Assembly: GCF_030818075.1 (NCBI RefSeq)
Contig: NZ_JAUSZZ010000001.1
Span: 3,658,001 to 3,722,000, forward strand
Reading direction: 5' to 3'
DNA from: Microbacterium proteolyticum
GTDB lineage: Bacteria > Actinomycetota > Actinomycetes > Actinomycetales > Microbacteriaceae
DNA length: 64,000 bases
Under the pieces are notes generated by a model. That model saw only the letters and a program-made list of their open reading frames with translations, did not search any database and was not told the origin of the DNA. Position 1 is the first letter of the stretch. Each line of letters starts with the position of its first letter. Positions 42,599-51,325 of this stretch are shown one piece after another. A program made the position numbers and the translations under genes.

Positions 42599-42660
42599 GG
42601 AACCGGCTATGACGGTTCTAACACCTGGGTCGACGAATCGGAACCTCCTATGCTGGTTCC
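42599..42660. promoter_or_regulatory. pair of inverted repeats GGAACC-N9-GGTTC(C/T), probable CGNR operators
   Basis: Site 1 at 42599-42619 (GGAACC ... GGTTCT) and site 2 at 42640-42660 (GGAACC ... GGTTCC), both with CTATG in the centre and 41 bp from centre to centre (four helical turns). Site 2 ends at the base before the CGNR ATG and encloses its TATGCT -10 (42649-42654). Confidence 0.8.
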
Positions 42661-43215
42661 ATGACTGCTCGCGACCCGGAGTTTCGTCTCGGCTCCGTGC
42701 TCGCGACCACCTTCACGGGGACGCTCACCGAACGGTTCGGCGCACCCATAGAGCGGATCCCGACCCCCGCGCGCCTCGCGGATTGGCTGCGGGAGGTGGA
42801 CCTCACGGTCGGCGCGTGCTCGCCCGCCGACCTCGCCGCCGCGGTGGAGCTGCGCGAGGCGATCCATATCGCCGCGTCGGCTCAGGCCGTCGGGCGGCCT
42901 CGCCCTCGCGACGCCGTCGAGGTCATCAACCGATTCAGCGCACGCGGCGGCGCCGTGGCGGTGCTCGCCGAGGACGGCCGCCGGCGATGGTTCCTCGGGC
43001 AGCCCGCGACCGTCGCGGCAGCCCTCGGAGTCGTGGCCGCCGACGCCATCGAGATCCTCGCCGGCGTGCGCCCCGGCGCCCTCGCGCTCTGCGCCTCCCC
43101 CACCTGCCGCGCAGCGTTCTTCGACACCAGTCGCGGCCGGACGCGGCGGTGGTGCGACATGAACACGTGCGGCAATCACGAGAAGAAGGCGCGGTTGCGG
43201 GCGCGGCGGGGATGA
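42661..43215 (+). CDS. CGNR zinc-finger (ABATE domain) regulator
   Basis: 184 residues. N-terminal ABATE ligand-binding region with LADWLREVDL and ELREAIHIAASA. The C-terminal zinc finger CASPTCRAAFFDTS ... WCDMNTCGNHEKKARLRAR carries the CGNR motif. Predicted DNA-binding stress-type regulator. The start codon abuts its own inverted-repeat site, so autoregulation is likely; the divergent epoxide hydrolase is the probable target. Confidence 0.92.
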   Translation: MTARDPEFRLGSVLATTFTGTLTERFGAPIERIPTPARLADWLREVDLTVGACSPADLAAAVELREAIHIAASAQAVGRPRPRDAVEVINRFSARGGAVAVLAEDGRRRWFLGQPATVAAALGVVAADAIEILAGVRPGALALCASPTCRAAFFDTSRGRTRRWCDMNTCGNHEKKARLRARRG

Positions 43216-43336
43216 AGCGGGCGCCTGGACACGCGCTGCGGCCTTGCTATGCAACTCGGGGCTCGCACCCGCCCAACCCTCTCGACTAATATTCCTGCCG
43301 CGATGGGTGCCGCTCCACACACCAGGCCAGTAGGCC

Positions 43337-43342
43337 TACCAT
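43337..43342 (+). promoter_or_regulatory. -10 of the DUF4145 gene
   Basis: TACCAT, 6 nt before the ATG at 43349. A second AT-rich hexamer, TAATAT, lies at 43287-43292. Confidence 0.5.
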
Positions 43343-43348
43343 TCACCT

Positions 43349-43984
43349 ATGGCCTCGACGACGTGCGGACACTGCGAGAGACTTTCCCATTTCACGACGA
43401 GGTGGGGACAGGTGACACCGTCGGGGACTTTGGTGCAAATTGCCGCTACGTGTGACAACTGCGGGCGGCTATCGATGGCCAGTGCATCTTTCGCGGGAGA
43501 TCCGGGATACCACGGCGACACGGACCGCGGTCGAACAACGCAATTCATAGAGAGATCGAATGAGATCGCGTGGCTTCCGCGAGTCGGCGTCACTCCGGCA
43601 GTGGATGACGTCCCTCAACACATCGCTAGCGCTGCGCGACAGGCCTACTCGAGTGCGTCGATTGGGAACAACATGGCAGCAATCCTGATGGCGCGTACTG
43701 TGATCGAAGCCACAGCTAAAGCGAAGGGCTACACCCGGGGCACACTGGCTAGCAAGATTGAAGACCTGAGAGACGGAAACCTGATCCGACCCGCAATCGC
43801 CGACGAGGCGCACGAAGTACGGTTCGCGGGCAACGACATGGCTCACGGCGACATCGATGTGCAGCCCAACTCAAACGATGCGGAAGAGATCCTGGCGCTG
43901 ATGTCCGAAGTTCTCTCCGAAGTATTCCAGGGGCCAGCCCGCATGGCGCGCGTGCGGGCGAAGCGCCAGGGATCCACGGAATAG
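43349..43984 (+). CDS. DUF4145 protein with N-terminal zinc ribbon
   Basis: 211 residues. The N-terminal CGHCERL and CDNCGRL knuckles make a zinc ribbon (residues 6-42). DUF4145 follows at about 95-190: HIASAARQAYSSASIGNNMAAILMARTVIEATAKAKGYT, then EAHEVRFAGNDMAHGDI, the HEPN-like R/N-x-x-x-H region. DUF4145 is often a partner domain in restriction and other defence proteins. Base composition is clearly less GC-rich than the neighbouring genes, and the unrecognised 467-residue gene converges on it, so this is an acquired island. Confidence 0.85.
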   Translation: MASTTCGHCERLSHFTTRWGQVTPSGTLVQIAATCDNCGRLSMASASFAGDPGYHGDTDRGRTTQFIERSNEIAWLPRVGVTPAVDDVPQHIASAARQAYSSASIGNNMAAILMARTVIEATAKAKGYTRGTLASKIEDLRDGNLIRPAIADEAHEVRFAGNDMAHGDIDVQPNSNDAEEILALMSEVLSEVFQGPARMARVRAKRQGSTE

Positions 43985-44113
43985 ATACAAATGCGCTCTG
44001 CCCGGATGCCCTATGCGTCCATCATGAAAGTCGCTCGCCAGCGCGCAATGCGGCAACTTCGTCAGCTGGTTACGGATTGGAGCGTTCGAACACAACCAAT
44101 TCATACTCGTTGA

Positions 44114-45517
44114 CTAGAGACCGGCTTGATACTCAATCCATCTGAAAAGGACCTTGAACCCTTCGCTTTCTATGCGGTCGCGGCTTCGTATCAGAAAGGA
44201 CTTTAGCGCTGCGGTTGCCGCCGACCGCCGGTCCCGCGGCGTCTCCAAATCTTCAATGTCGTGCACCATGGTGGCAAGACGTCCCGTTGTATCGAAGGCC
44301 TCAACCGCCGCCATGAGCGCACGCGGCTCTTGACCCTCTTGCACTCCTTCAATTTGGATTCGCTCGCGGCGGGTTGTATCACTCACAACCGTTCCTGGGA
44401 TCTCGATGCCTGCGATCCTCGGTAGCACCTCCGAGCCGCCGAAGAGTCGCAGCACGGCGCTCTCAACAGTGGGAAACGGAACGTTGGTGTCGACTTCCTC
44501 GACAACTTCCGCCTCGGCAGCCTGGCGCAGAGCAAGAAGTCTGCGCTCGTAGTCATGTCGCAAATCGGTCCGGAGGCGCCGAAGTGCTCGCACATTGCGA
44601 GCAATGAATTCACTCGCTGCGTCTGGACCAAATCCCAGTGCCATGAGAGATTCGAGCGCGGCATCCGCGTCGGATAGGAGATCCACGAATCTTTGGAACT
44701 GCTCGAAGCGGGGAACGATATCATCGTGAGCAATGGAGCTGTCCGCGTAAAACTCCACCACTTCGCCGCGCGTCGTACGATAGCCAGCACGCCGGACGCC
44801 CACGCGCTGAGTTGTTACCAACCAGTCACGGAACATATCGAGAATTCCAGCGGCTTCGTTGCCAAAAACCGCCCCCGAAGGGATATATATTCTTAGGAGG
44901 AGATTGCTCGAGATGTCGTCGACAAAAAGCACGGCCAGCTCGTCGGCCTCCGCGTTGCGGCGGTAAAAAGTGGGCTGCACTCCACACCTATCGAAAAGCT
45001 CGAACGCTGATGCTCGCGTCGCTTCACTGAGCGTTTCGTCGTACTCTTCCCCTTCATACAACCACCCCGCTGGGGCCTCCGACTTCCAATCCCGACCAAG
45101 GCCGATATCTTCGTGCAGAAGGACTAGGTGCGGAATTGAAGAGATCGCTCTTAGCAACCGCGGAGCCGAGAGAGCGTGCTCCTTATACAACTCGTCCGCG
45201 TGCGGAGTACCTGACGCCGTCATCTGCTCCAGATTGTGGCGGTTCAGTCGAGCAATCACCAGACTTGCCCCGTCAGCCTCGATCAAGCTAGCCATGACGT
45301 TCCAGTTGTCAGCGCGCGAGCTGAGTCGCTTCAAGACGTACTTCTGTCTGCGCGCTCGCAAGCGGGATGTCAGCGCAGCACTGTCTGCGTCAATGAGAAC
45401 CACGTACTTCTCGTCCAGGGACACACCCGGCATCTTACAAAACTGGTCAAACGCACGCATGAAATCGCCGACGTTACGGTTAGGTCTCACCCGATGCCCT
45501 ACGTCGCCTATTCTCAA
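44114..45517 (-). CDS. unrecognised 467-residue protein of a lower-GC island
   Basis: I do not recognise any domain. Features: residues 30-110 look alpha/beta (YVVLIDADSAAL, YVLKRLSSRADNW, ASLVIARLNRHNLEQM); 190-225 beta-rich (ELAVLFVDDISSNLLLRIYI); 300-350 a long charged helix, probably coiled coil (LRRLRTDLRHDYERRLLALRQAAEAEVVEEV); C-terminus helical. No signal peptide or TM. The first canonical start is a TTG at 45517; Met20 (45460) is an alternative. The same frame is open upstream for over 30 codons and reads LHRKVAGHIAEVAEE, so the gene may be 5'-truncated or use an unusual start. GC and codon use differ from neighbours. Confidence 0.7.
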   Translation of the reverse strand: MRIGDVGHRVRPNRNVGDFMRAFDQFCKMPGVSLDEKYVVLIDADSAALTSRLRARRQKYVLKRLSSRADNWNVMASLIEADGASLVIARLNRHNLEQMTASGTPHADELYKEHALSAPRLLRAISSIPHLVLLHEDIGLGRDWKSEAPAGWLYEGEEYDETLSEATRASAFELFDRCGVQPTFYRRNAEADELAVLFVDDISSNLLLRIYIPSGAVFGNEAAGILDMFRDWLVTTQRVGVRRAGYRTTRGEVVEFYADSSIAHDDIVPRFEQFQRFVDLLSDADAALESLMALGFGPDAASEFIARNVRALRRLRTDLRHDYERRLLALRQAAEAEVVEEVDTNVPFPTVESAVLRLFGGSEVLPRIAGIEIPGTVVSDTTRRERIQIEGVQEGQEPRALMAAVEAFDTTGRLATMVHDIEDLETPRDRRSAATAALKSFLIRSRDRIESEGFKVLFRWIEYQAGL

Positions 45518-45604
45518 CTCTTCTGCTACTTCAGCTATATGGCCCGCTACCTTCCGATGTAACGCGCACGTAAACTCCCCCTCTCCCCCACCCCCTCCGC
45601 GGGT

Positions 45605-45667
45605 GAAACAACCGTTACCTCCCCGCCCCCGACGACGCAGTCACGGGTAACGCCCCCTCCCTACGCT
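45605..45667 (+). promoter_or_regulatory. narK upstream region with GTTACC/GGTAAC inverted pair
   Basis: CGTTACC (45613-45619) and its inverse GGTAACG (45646-45652), with GTGAAAC (45603-45609) nearby and a TACGCT -10 at 45662-45667. GTTAC and GAAAC elements are the parts of actinobacterial GlnR boxes, but the spacing does not match the classic consensus. A CGTTACC also occurs upstream of nirB (7686-7692). Confidence 0.4.
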
Positions 45668-45727
45668 GGCGGCACGCCCAGCCCATGCGGGGCGCTGCAC
45701 CTCCCCACATCGCCCATGGAGGAACCC

Positions 45728-47125
45728 GTGACCGTCACCGACCCGCGCCCCGAAGCCGCCGCCGCGCCGCCCGCCGTTACAGCCGCCGCGGAAGCCCCAG
45801 CCTTAGAACACCGCCCCGGCCGCTGGATCGACAACTGGAACCCCGAGAACGCCACGCAGTGGGCCAAGGAGGGCAAGGCCATCGCCTCCCGCAACCTGCG
45901 GTGGTCGATCTTCGCAGAGTTCCTGGGCTTCGTTGTCTGGCAGCTGTGGTCGGTCGTCGTCGTCTCGCTGCCCGCGGCGGGCTTCCAGCTCGACACGGGC
46001 CAGATCTTCTGGCTCATCTCCATGCCGAGCCTCGTCGGCGCGACGCTGCGCATCCCCTACACGTTCATGGTTCCCCGTTTCGGCGGTCGCAACTGGACGA
46101 TCGTCTCGGCAGCCCTGCTGCTCATCCCGAGCATCGGCCTTGCCATCGCGGTGTCGAACCCCGCGACGCCCTTCGGCCTGCTGCTCCTCATCGCCGCGTT
46201 CGCCGGCTTCGGCGGCGGCAACTTCGCCAGCTCCATGGCGAACATCACCTTCTTCTACCCGGCCGCGCAGAAGGGCTACGCCCTCGGACTCAACGCCGCC
46301 GGCGGTAACCTCGGCGCCTCGGTCGCGCAGTTCGTCGTGCCGATCGTCATCACGGTCGGTGCTGCGGCGACCCTGAACCTGCCGCTCGCGGGTCTCATCT
46401 GGGTGCCGCTCATCATCGTCGCGATGATCGGCGCGTACTTCCGTATGGACAACCTCTCCAACGCGAAGTCCGACATCACGGCATCCCTCGCCGCCCTCAA
46501 AGAGCCGCACCTGTGGATCATGGCCGTGCTCTACATCGGCACCTTCGGCTCGTTCATCGGCTTCGCCGGCGTCTTCCCGAAGCTGCTCGCCGACACGTTC
46601 CCCGACTTCAAGGGCATCGCGATCGGCACCGCCACCGTCACCCTCGCCTTCATGGGTGCGCTCGTCGGCTCGCTCGCCCGCCCCTACGGCGGCAAGCTCG
46701 CCGACCGCTTCGGCGGCACCGTCATCACGATGGGCGCCTTCACGGTGATGGGTCTCGGCATCCTGAGCGTCATCCTGACCCTGCCGATGCAGAACTTCGC
46801 CGTGTTCCTCGCGTGCTTCCTGGTGCTGTTCGCCGCGGCGGGCATCGGCAACGGCTCGACCTACCGCATGATCCCGACGATCTTCACCCTCAAGGCCAAC
46901 GGCGGCATCGGCGCGCAGCGCAAGGCGGCCGCGGCCCTCGGCCTCATCTCGGCGATCGGCGCGTACGGCGGCTTCTTCATCCCGCAGCTGCTCGGCTTCT
47001 CCAAGACGACGTTCGGCTCGTACACCCCCGCCCTCGGTTGGTTCGCCTTGGCCTACGTCGCCTTCCTCGCCATCACCGCCAGCGTCTACCTGACGCTGTC
47101 GAAGAAGAGCGGCACCCGCATCTGA
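45728..47125 (+). CDS. narK: nitrate/nitrite MFS transporter
   Basis: 465 residues from the GTG at 45728, which has GGAGG at ideal distance; the ATG at 45716 is too close to any site. NarK-type features: WSIFAEFLGFVVWQLWSVVV in TM1, RIPYTFMVPRFGGRNW, the nitrate-signature loop AAFAGFGGGNFASSMANITFFYP and its second-half counterpart AAAGIGNGSTYRMIP. 12 helices. It imports nitrate for the reductase coded immediately downstream (TGATG overlap). Confidence 0.93.
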   Translation: MTVTDPRPEAAAAPPAVTAAAEAPALEHRPGRWIDNWNPENATQWAKEGKAIASRNLRWSIFAEFLGFVVWQLWSVVVVSLPAAGFQLDTGQIFWLISMPSLVGATLRIPYTFMVPRFGGRNWTIVSAALLLIPSIGLAIAVSNPATPFGLLLLIAAFAGFGGGNFASSMANITFFYPAAQKGYALGLNAAGGNLGASVAQFVVPIVITVGAAATLNLPLAGLIWVPLIIVAMIGAYFRMDNLSNAKSDITASLAALKEPHLWIMAVLYIGTFGSFIGFAGVFPKLLADTFPDFKGIAIGTATVTLAFMGALVGSLARPYGGKLADRFGGTVITMGAFTVMGLGILSVILTLPMQNFAVFLACFLVLFAAAGIGNGSTYRMIPTIFTLKANGGIGAQRKAAAALGLISAIGAYGGFFIPQLLGFSKTTFGSYTPALGWFALAYVAFLAITASVYLTLSKKSGTRI

Positions 47126-49314
47126 TGTCCATGAGCTCCGCCGACACCCACTGCCCCTACTGCGCGCTGCAGTGCGCCATGACCGTCCTTCACGACGCTT
47201 CTTCGGATGACGCCGTGACAACGGTCACCGGCCGCGACTTCCCCACCAACCGGGGAGGACTCTGCGCCAAGGGCTGGACGTCGGCGGAGCTCTTGGCATC
47301 CCCCCACAGACTCCGGATGCCGCTGATGCGGCAGTCCAACGGCACGCTCGCCGAGACCACCTGGGATGAGGCACTGGATGCCGTCGCCGCGGCCTTCCGC
47401 GACACGAAAGCCACCCACGGACCCGACGCCAACGCCATCTTCGGCGGCGGCGGACTCACCAACGAGAAGGCGTACCAGCTCGGCAAGTTCGCCCGCGTCG
47501 CCCTCGGCACCTCGCGCATCGACTACAACGGCCGGTTCTGCATGTCGTCGGCGGCCGCGGCATCCAATCGGGCCTTCGGTATGGACCGGGGCCTACCCTT
47601 CCCCGTCACCGACCTCGACGACGCGCGGACCATCCTGCTGCTCGGCTCCAACGTCGCCGCGACCATGCCGCCGTTCCTCGCGCACCTCGCCGGAGCCCGC
47701 GCCGCGGGCGGCCTGATCGTCGTCGACCCGCGCCGCTCCGCCACCGCGCGCCTCACCGAAGACGGCGCCGGCACCCACCTGCAGCCCGCACCCGGCACCG
47801 ACCTGCCGCTGCTGCTCGGGCTCACCCACATCGTCATCGCCGAGGGCCTCGCCGACCGCGCATATATAGAAGAGCGGACGGCGGGCTTCGATGCCCTGCG
47901 CCGCTCGGTTGCGCAGTGGTGGCCCGAACGCACCTCCTCCACCACCGGCATCCCGGTCGCCCAGCTCCGCGAGACCGCCCGGCGCCTCGCCGCGGGCGGC
48001 GCGTACATCCTCACCGGACGCGGCGTCGAACAGCACGTCGACGGCACCGCCACCGCGACCGCCGCGATCAACCTCGCGCTCGTACTCGGCCTCGTCGGCC
48101 GCGAGGGCTCGGGCTACGGCACCCTCACCGGCCAGGGCAACGGCCAGGGCGGACGCGAGCACGGCCAGAAGGCCGACCAGCTGCCCGGCTACCGCTCCAT
48201 CCGCGACCCCGAAGCGCGCCGGCACGTCGCCGGGGTGTGGGGCGTCGACCCGGATGAGCTTCCGGATGCCGGCATCCCGGCCACCGCGCTGCTCGGCGAA
48301 CTCGGCGGGCCGGTGAAGACGCTGCTGGTCGCCGGCTCCAACGTCGTCGTCTCGGCACCCGACGTCGACGCCCTGCGGGAGCGGCTCCAAGCCCTCGACG
48401 CCCTCGTCGTGTGCGACTTCTTCCTCAGCGAGACCGCCGAGCTCGCCGACATCGTGCTGCCCGTGCTGCAGTGGGCCGAGGAGGAGGGCACGATGACCTC
48501 GCTCGAGGGCCGGGTCGTCCGCCGCCGCCGCGCGCTGGCCGCGCCGGACGGTGCCCGCAGCGAGCTGTGGATCATGTCGGAGATTGCGCGGCGCCTGGGC
48601 GCGGCATCCACCTGGTCGACCGATCCGGCCGAGGTGTTCGACGAGCTCGCCCGCGCGTCGGAGGGCGGCGTCGCCGACTACTCCGGCCTGTCGCACGCTC
48701 TGCTCGACACCGGCATCGAGGCGTACTGGCCGTACCGCTCCGAGAGCACCCCGCGTCCCTTCACCGAGCGCTTCGCTCACGCCGACGGCCGTGCGAAGCT
48801 CGTGCCCGTGGATGCCACTCCCCCCGCTCCCACCGACCGAGGCGCCGAGCTGACCCTCGTCACCGGCCGCTACCTGCAGCAGTACCAGTCGGGCACGCAG
48901 ACCCGCCGCGTCGCCGAGCTGAACGGCGCACGCCCCGAGGCGCGGCTCGAGATCCACCCCGCGACGGCGTCGCGGCTCGGCATCCGCGAGGGTGCCCTCG
49001 TCGCCGTGTCGAACGAGCGCGGCACGGTGAAGGCGCGGGCGAGCGTGACGACCGACATCCGCCACGACACCGTCTTCTTGCCGTTCCACTACGCGGGAGA
49101 TGAGTGCGCGAACCGCCTGACCGAGGCGATCGTCGACCCGACCTCGGCGATGCCCGAGTTCAAGCGCACGCGGGTCATGGTGGCTCCGGATGCCGGGATC
49201 CCCGCGCCCACGACCGCTGCGCCCATCGAGCGACCGGACGCCGCCGCGCCGCACGTCGTCGAGCGTCCGCCGGTGCTCGTCGCCGCGAACTCTGAGGAGG
49301 CAATCCATGGCTGA
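47125..49314 (+). CDS. nasC: assimilatory nitrate reductase catalytic subunit (molybdopterin, NasC/NarB type)
   Basis: 729 residues. N-terminal [4Fe-4S] motif CPYCALQCAM ... GGLCAKG, then molybdopterin oxidoreductase regions: GGGGLTNEKAYQLGKFARVALGTSRIDYNGRFCMSSA with the likely Mo-ligand Cys, LLLGSNVAATMPP, GREGSGYGTLTGQGNGQGGREHGQK, and the molydopterin dinucleotide-binding end (TLVTGRYLQQYQSGTQTRR ... VFLPFHYAG). It reduces nitrate to nitrite in the cytoplasm. No C-terminal [2Fe-2S] module, so electrons must come from the next gene's product. It starts in the narK stop (TGATG) and overlaps the next gene by 8 nt. Confidence 0.93.
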   Translation: MSMSSADTHCPYCALQCAMTVLHDASSDDAVTTVTGRDFPTNRGGLCAKGWTSAELLASPHRLRMPLMRQSNGTLAETTWDEALDAVAAAFRDTKATHGPDANAIFGGGGLTNEKAYQLGKFARVALGTSRIDYNGRFCMSSAAAASNRAFGMDRGLPFPVTDLDDARTILLLGSNVAATMPPFLAHLAGARAAGGLIVVDPRRSATARLTEDGAGTHLQPAPGTDLPLLLGLTHIVIAEGLADRAYIEERTAGFDALRRSVAQWWPERTSSTTGIPVAQLRETARRLAAGGAYILTGRGVEQHVDGTATATAAINLALVLGLVGREGSGYGTLTGQGNGQGGREHGQKADQLPGYRSIRDPEARRHVAGVWGVDPDELPDAGIPATALLGELGGPVKTLLVAGSNVVVSAPDVDALRERLQALDALVVCDFFLSETAELADIVLPVLQWAEEEGTMTSLEGRVVRRRRALAAPDGARSELWIMSEIARRLGAASTWSTDPAEVFDELARASEGGVADYSGLSHALLDTGIEAYWPYRSESTPRPFTERFAHADGRAKLVPVDATPPAPTDRGAELTLVTGRYLQQYQSGTQTRRVAELNGARPEARLEIHPATASRLGIREGALVAVSNERGTVKARASVTTDIRHDTVFLPFHYAGDECANRLTEAIVDPTSAMPEFKRTRVMVAPDAGIPAPTTAAPIERPDAAAPHVVERPPVLVAANSEEAIHG

Positions 49315-50872
49315 GCGTGTGGTGCTGGTGGGCTACGGCCCCGTCGGGGCGCGACTCGTCGAGGGCCTGCTGCCCGCCGTGCGCGAGGGCCGCATCGACC
49401 TCACCGTCGTCGGCGCCGAGACGCACGACGTCTACAACCGCGTGCTGCTCGCCGAATACGCCGTCGGCCGCACCGACCGCGACGGCCTCGACATGGGCGG
49501 CCGCCTCGCCGCCGAAGAAGCGGGCGTCACCTTCGTGCTCGGGATGACGGTGGTCGGCGTCGACCGCGACCGTCGCGTCGTGCGCCTCAATGACGGCATC
49601 CGTCTGCCGTACGACCGACTCGTGCTGGCGACCGGCGCCCGCGCCAACGTGCCCACGCTCGCGGGGCTCGAGAAGGCCCAGCGGCACCGCGCGACCAGGC
49701 CCGGCGTTCCCGCCGAGCTCGACCGCGGTTCGACGCCGCTCCCCCGCGGCGTCGTGGCCCTGCGCGACCTCGCCGACGCCGAGCACGTGCGCGCGGCGGT
49801 CTCGGCCGGGCAGCGCATCGTCGTGCTCGGCGCGGGGGTGCTCGGCATGGAGCTGGCCCTGGCCGCCGCCGAAGCCGGGGCCGAGGTCGTGGTCGCGTAC
49901 CACTCCGCCGCCCCGATGAACCGCACCCTCGACGAGAACGGCGGACGCGTGCTCGCCGCCGCCGCCACCGCCGTGGGCGTCGAGATGATGCACCACGCCC
50001 GCGCCGAGAGCATCGTGCAGCGCTACGACGACCACGGCCAGGCCTGGTTCGACGGGCTCGTCTGCGCCGACGGCAAGGTGCTCGCGGGCGACCTGCTCGT
50101 GCTGTCGTGCGGCGTCGCGGCGCGCACCGAGGTGGCATCCATCGCCGGCCTCGCGACCTCGACGGGCGTGCTCGTCGACGGGTCGTCGCGCTCGTGGACC
50201 GACCCGAACATCTTCGCCATCGGCGACTGCGCCCACGTCGCCGACCCCGCCGACGCCGACGCCGACGGCCGCGTGCCGGGCGGCCCGAGCGGACTCATCG
50301 GTCCGGGCTGGCGGCAGGCCGACCGGCTCGCGGCGCTGCTGTCGACGGGGGCCGAGACGCCGGCCGTCGCCGAGCGGCCCGGTGTCGTCATGCTGAAGGC
50401 CGAGGGCATCGACGTCGTCGCCGGAGGCGCGGTCGACGCCGACCCCTTCGCTCACGCTCCCGGATGCCACGGTTCCCAGGTCACCCTCTGGGCCGACCCC
50501 GCGCGCGGGGCGTACGTCAAGCTCGTGACCGTTGACGGCGTGCTGACCGGTTTCGTCTCGGTCGGGATGCCACGCACCGGCGCCGAGCTCACCCTGCTCT
50601 TCGAGCGCGGGTCGGAGCTTCCCGCCGACCGATCGACGCTTCTGCGCCTCGATGCGCCCGACGTCGGCATGGCGGCATCCGGCGACCCCTTCGCCGCCGA
50701 TGCGACGGTCTGCTGGTGCAACGGGGTGAGCGCCGGTGCGATCCGCGAGGCGGTGGCGGCCGGGGAGCCGACCGTCGCGTGCGTCAAGGCGTCGACCCGC
50801 GCCGGCACGGGCTGCGGCGGCTGCGTCGGCCGCATCAGCGAGCTGCTCGCGCGCGAGGCCGTGCCCGCGTAG
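49307..50872 (+). CDS. FAD/[2Fe-2S] NAD(P)H oxidoreductase of the nitrate reductase operon (NasB-like)
   Basis: 521 residues from the ATG at 49307 with GAGGAGG upstream. It resembles the N-terminal half of NirB: VVLVGYGPVGARLVEGLL FAD site, VVLGAGVLGMELALAAAEAGAEV NAD site and IFAIGDCAHV, then a BFD-like C-terminal [2Fe-2S] domain (CWCNGVSAGAIREAV ... TGCGGCVGRI). The siroheme half is missing. It most likely passes NAD(P)H electrons to the overlapping nitrate reductase. Last gene of narK-nasC-nasB. Confidence 0.88.
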   Translation: MAERVVLVGYGPVGARLVEGLLPAVREGRIDLTVVGAETHDVYNRVLLAEYAVGRTDRDGLDMGGRLAAEEAGVTFVLGMTVVGVDRDRRVVRLNDGIRLPYDRLVLATGARANVPTLAGLEKAQRHRATRPGVPAELDRGSTPLPRGVVALRDLADAEHVRAAVSAGQRIVVLGAGVLGMELALAAAEAGAEVVVAYHSAAPMNRTLDENGGRVLAAAATAVGVEMMHHARAESIVQRYDDHGQAWFDGLVCADGKVLAGDLLVLSCGVAARTEVASIAGLATSTGVLVDGSSRSWTDPNIFAIGDCAHVADPADADADGRVPGGPSGLIGPGWRQADRLAALLSTGAETPAVAERPGVVMLKAEGIDVVAGGAVDADPFAHAPGCHGSQVTLWADPARGAYVKLVTVDGVLTGFVSVGMPRTGAELTLLFERGSELPADRSTLLRLDAPDVGMAASGDPFAADATVCWCNGVSAGAIREAVAAGEPTVACVKASTRAGTGCGGCVGRISELLAREAVPA

Positions 50873-50890
50873 CCCCCGTCCCCCGCCCGC

Positions 50891-50953
50891 GCGTGAGGGG
50901 TCAGTTTCTGTCGCCTGGACGCCTCCTAGGCGACACGGATTGACCCCTCACGC
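50891..50953. repeat. palindromic repeat family B, copy 1
   Basis: 63-bp hairpin: outer arms GCGTGAGGGGTCA / TGACCCCTCACGC, inner arms TGTCGCCT / AGGCGACA, loop GGACGCCTCCT. It begins 18 bp after the nasB-like stop and may end that transcript. Confidence 0.85.
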
Positions 50954-50998
50954 ACCGCGCACGCGTCTCGGCGCCGAGCCAAGACGTCCACGGCTCTC

Positions 50999-51061
50999 GC
51001 GTGAGGGGTCAATATGTGTCGCCTGGACACCTCGTAGGCGACACAGATTGACTCCTCACGC
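50999..51061. repeat. palindromic repeat family B, copy 2
   Basis: Same 63-bp plan; outer arms GCGTGAGGGGTCA / TGACTCCTCACGC. The 453-bp gap 50873-51325 holds copies 1-3, joined by similar GC-rich linkers (CTCGGCGCC ... GGCGTCC); no gene is seen in it. Confidence 0.85.
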
Positions 51062-51147
51062 GCCGCTCGCTGCGCCTCCGGGCCAAGGCGTCCGCCGCTC
51101 TCTCCCGCAGCGCTCGGCGCCGCGGGGCCGTGGCGTCCGTCCCTCTC

Positions 51148-51210
51148 GCGCGAGGGGTCAGTTTTTGTCGCCTGGGCGCCTCCCAGGCGACACAGATTGA
51201 CCCCTCACGC
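51148..51210. repeat. palindromic repeat family B, copy 3
   Basis: Outer arms GCGCGAGGGGTCA / TGACCCCTCACGC with compensation lost at one pair; inner TTGTCGCCTGGG / CCCAGGCGACA is longer here. Confidence 0.85.
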
Positions 51211-51313
51211 GCCGTGCTCGGCGCCTCGGCGCCGGGGCGCCAGACCGCCGGGGCGCCAGGACCCCGGGCGCCGGGCTGAGGGCGCCCGGAACGGCGGGGA
51301 AACATGACCGCAG

Positions 51314-51319
51314 TACGCT
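51314..51319 (+). promoter_or_regulatory. -10 of the LysE-family gene
   Basis: TACGCT, 6 nt before the ATG at 51326. Confidence 0.6.
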
Positions 51320-51325
51320 GCACGA

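Noticed and set aside
43349..45517. A firm claim that the island is an anti-phage system
   Set aside because: DUF4145 is suggestive, but the partner protein has no recognised effector domain and the genes are convergent rather than an operon.
45803..49308. Long minus-strand frames (472 and 571 codons) opposite narK and nasC
   Set aside because: Shadow frames; no recognisable fold, and both sense genes are strongly supported.
47125..49314. Formate dehydrogenase alpha subunit instead of nitrate reductase
   Set aside because: The neighbours are narK and a NirB-like reductase, and the domain layout without extra ferredoxin modules suits NasC/NarB.
50891..51210. CRISPR array or insertion-sequence ends
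   Set aside because: The palindromes are complete hairpins at uneven spacing (108 and 149 bp) with GC-rich linkers and no transposase gene.
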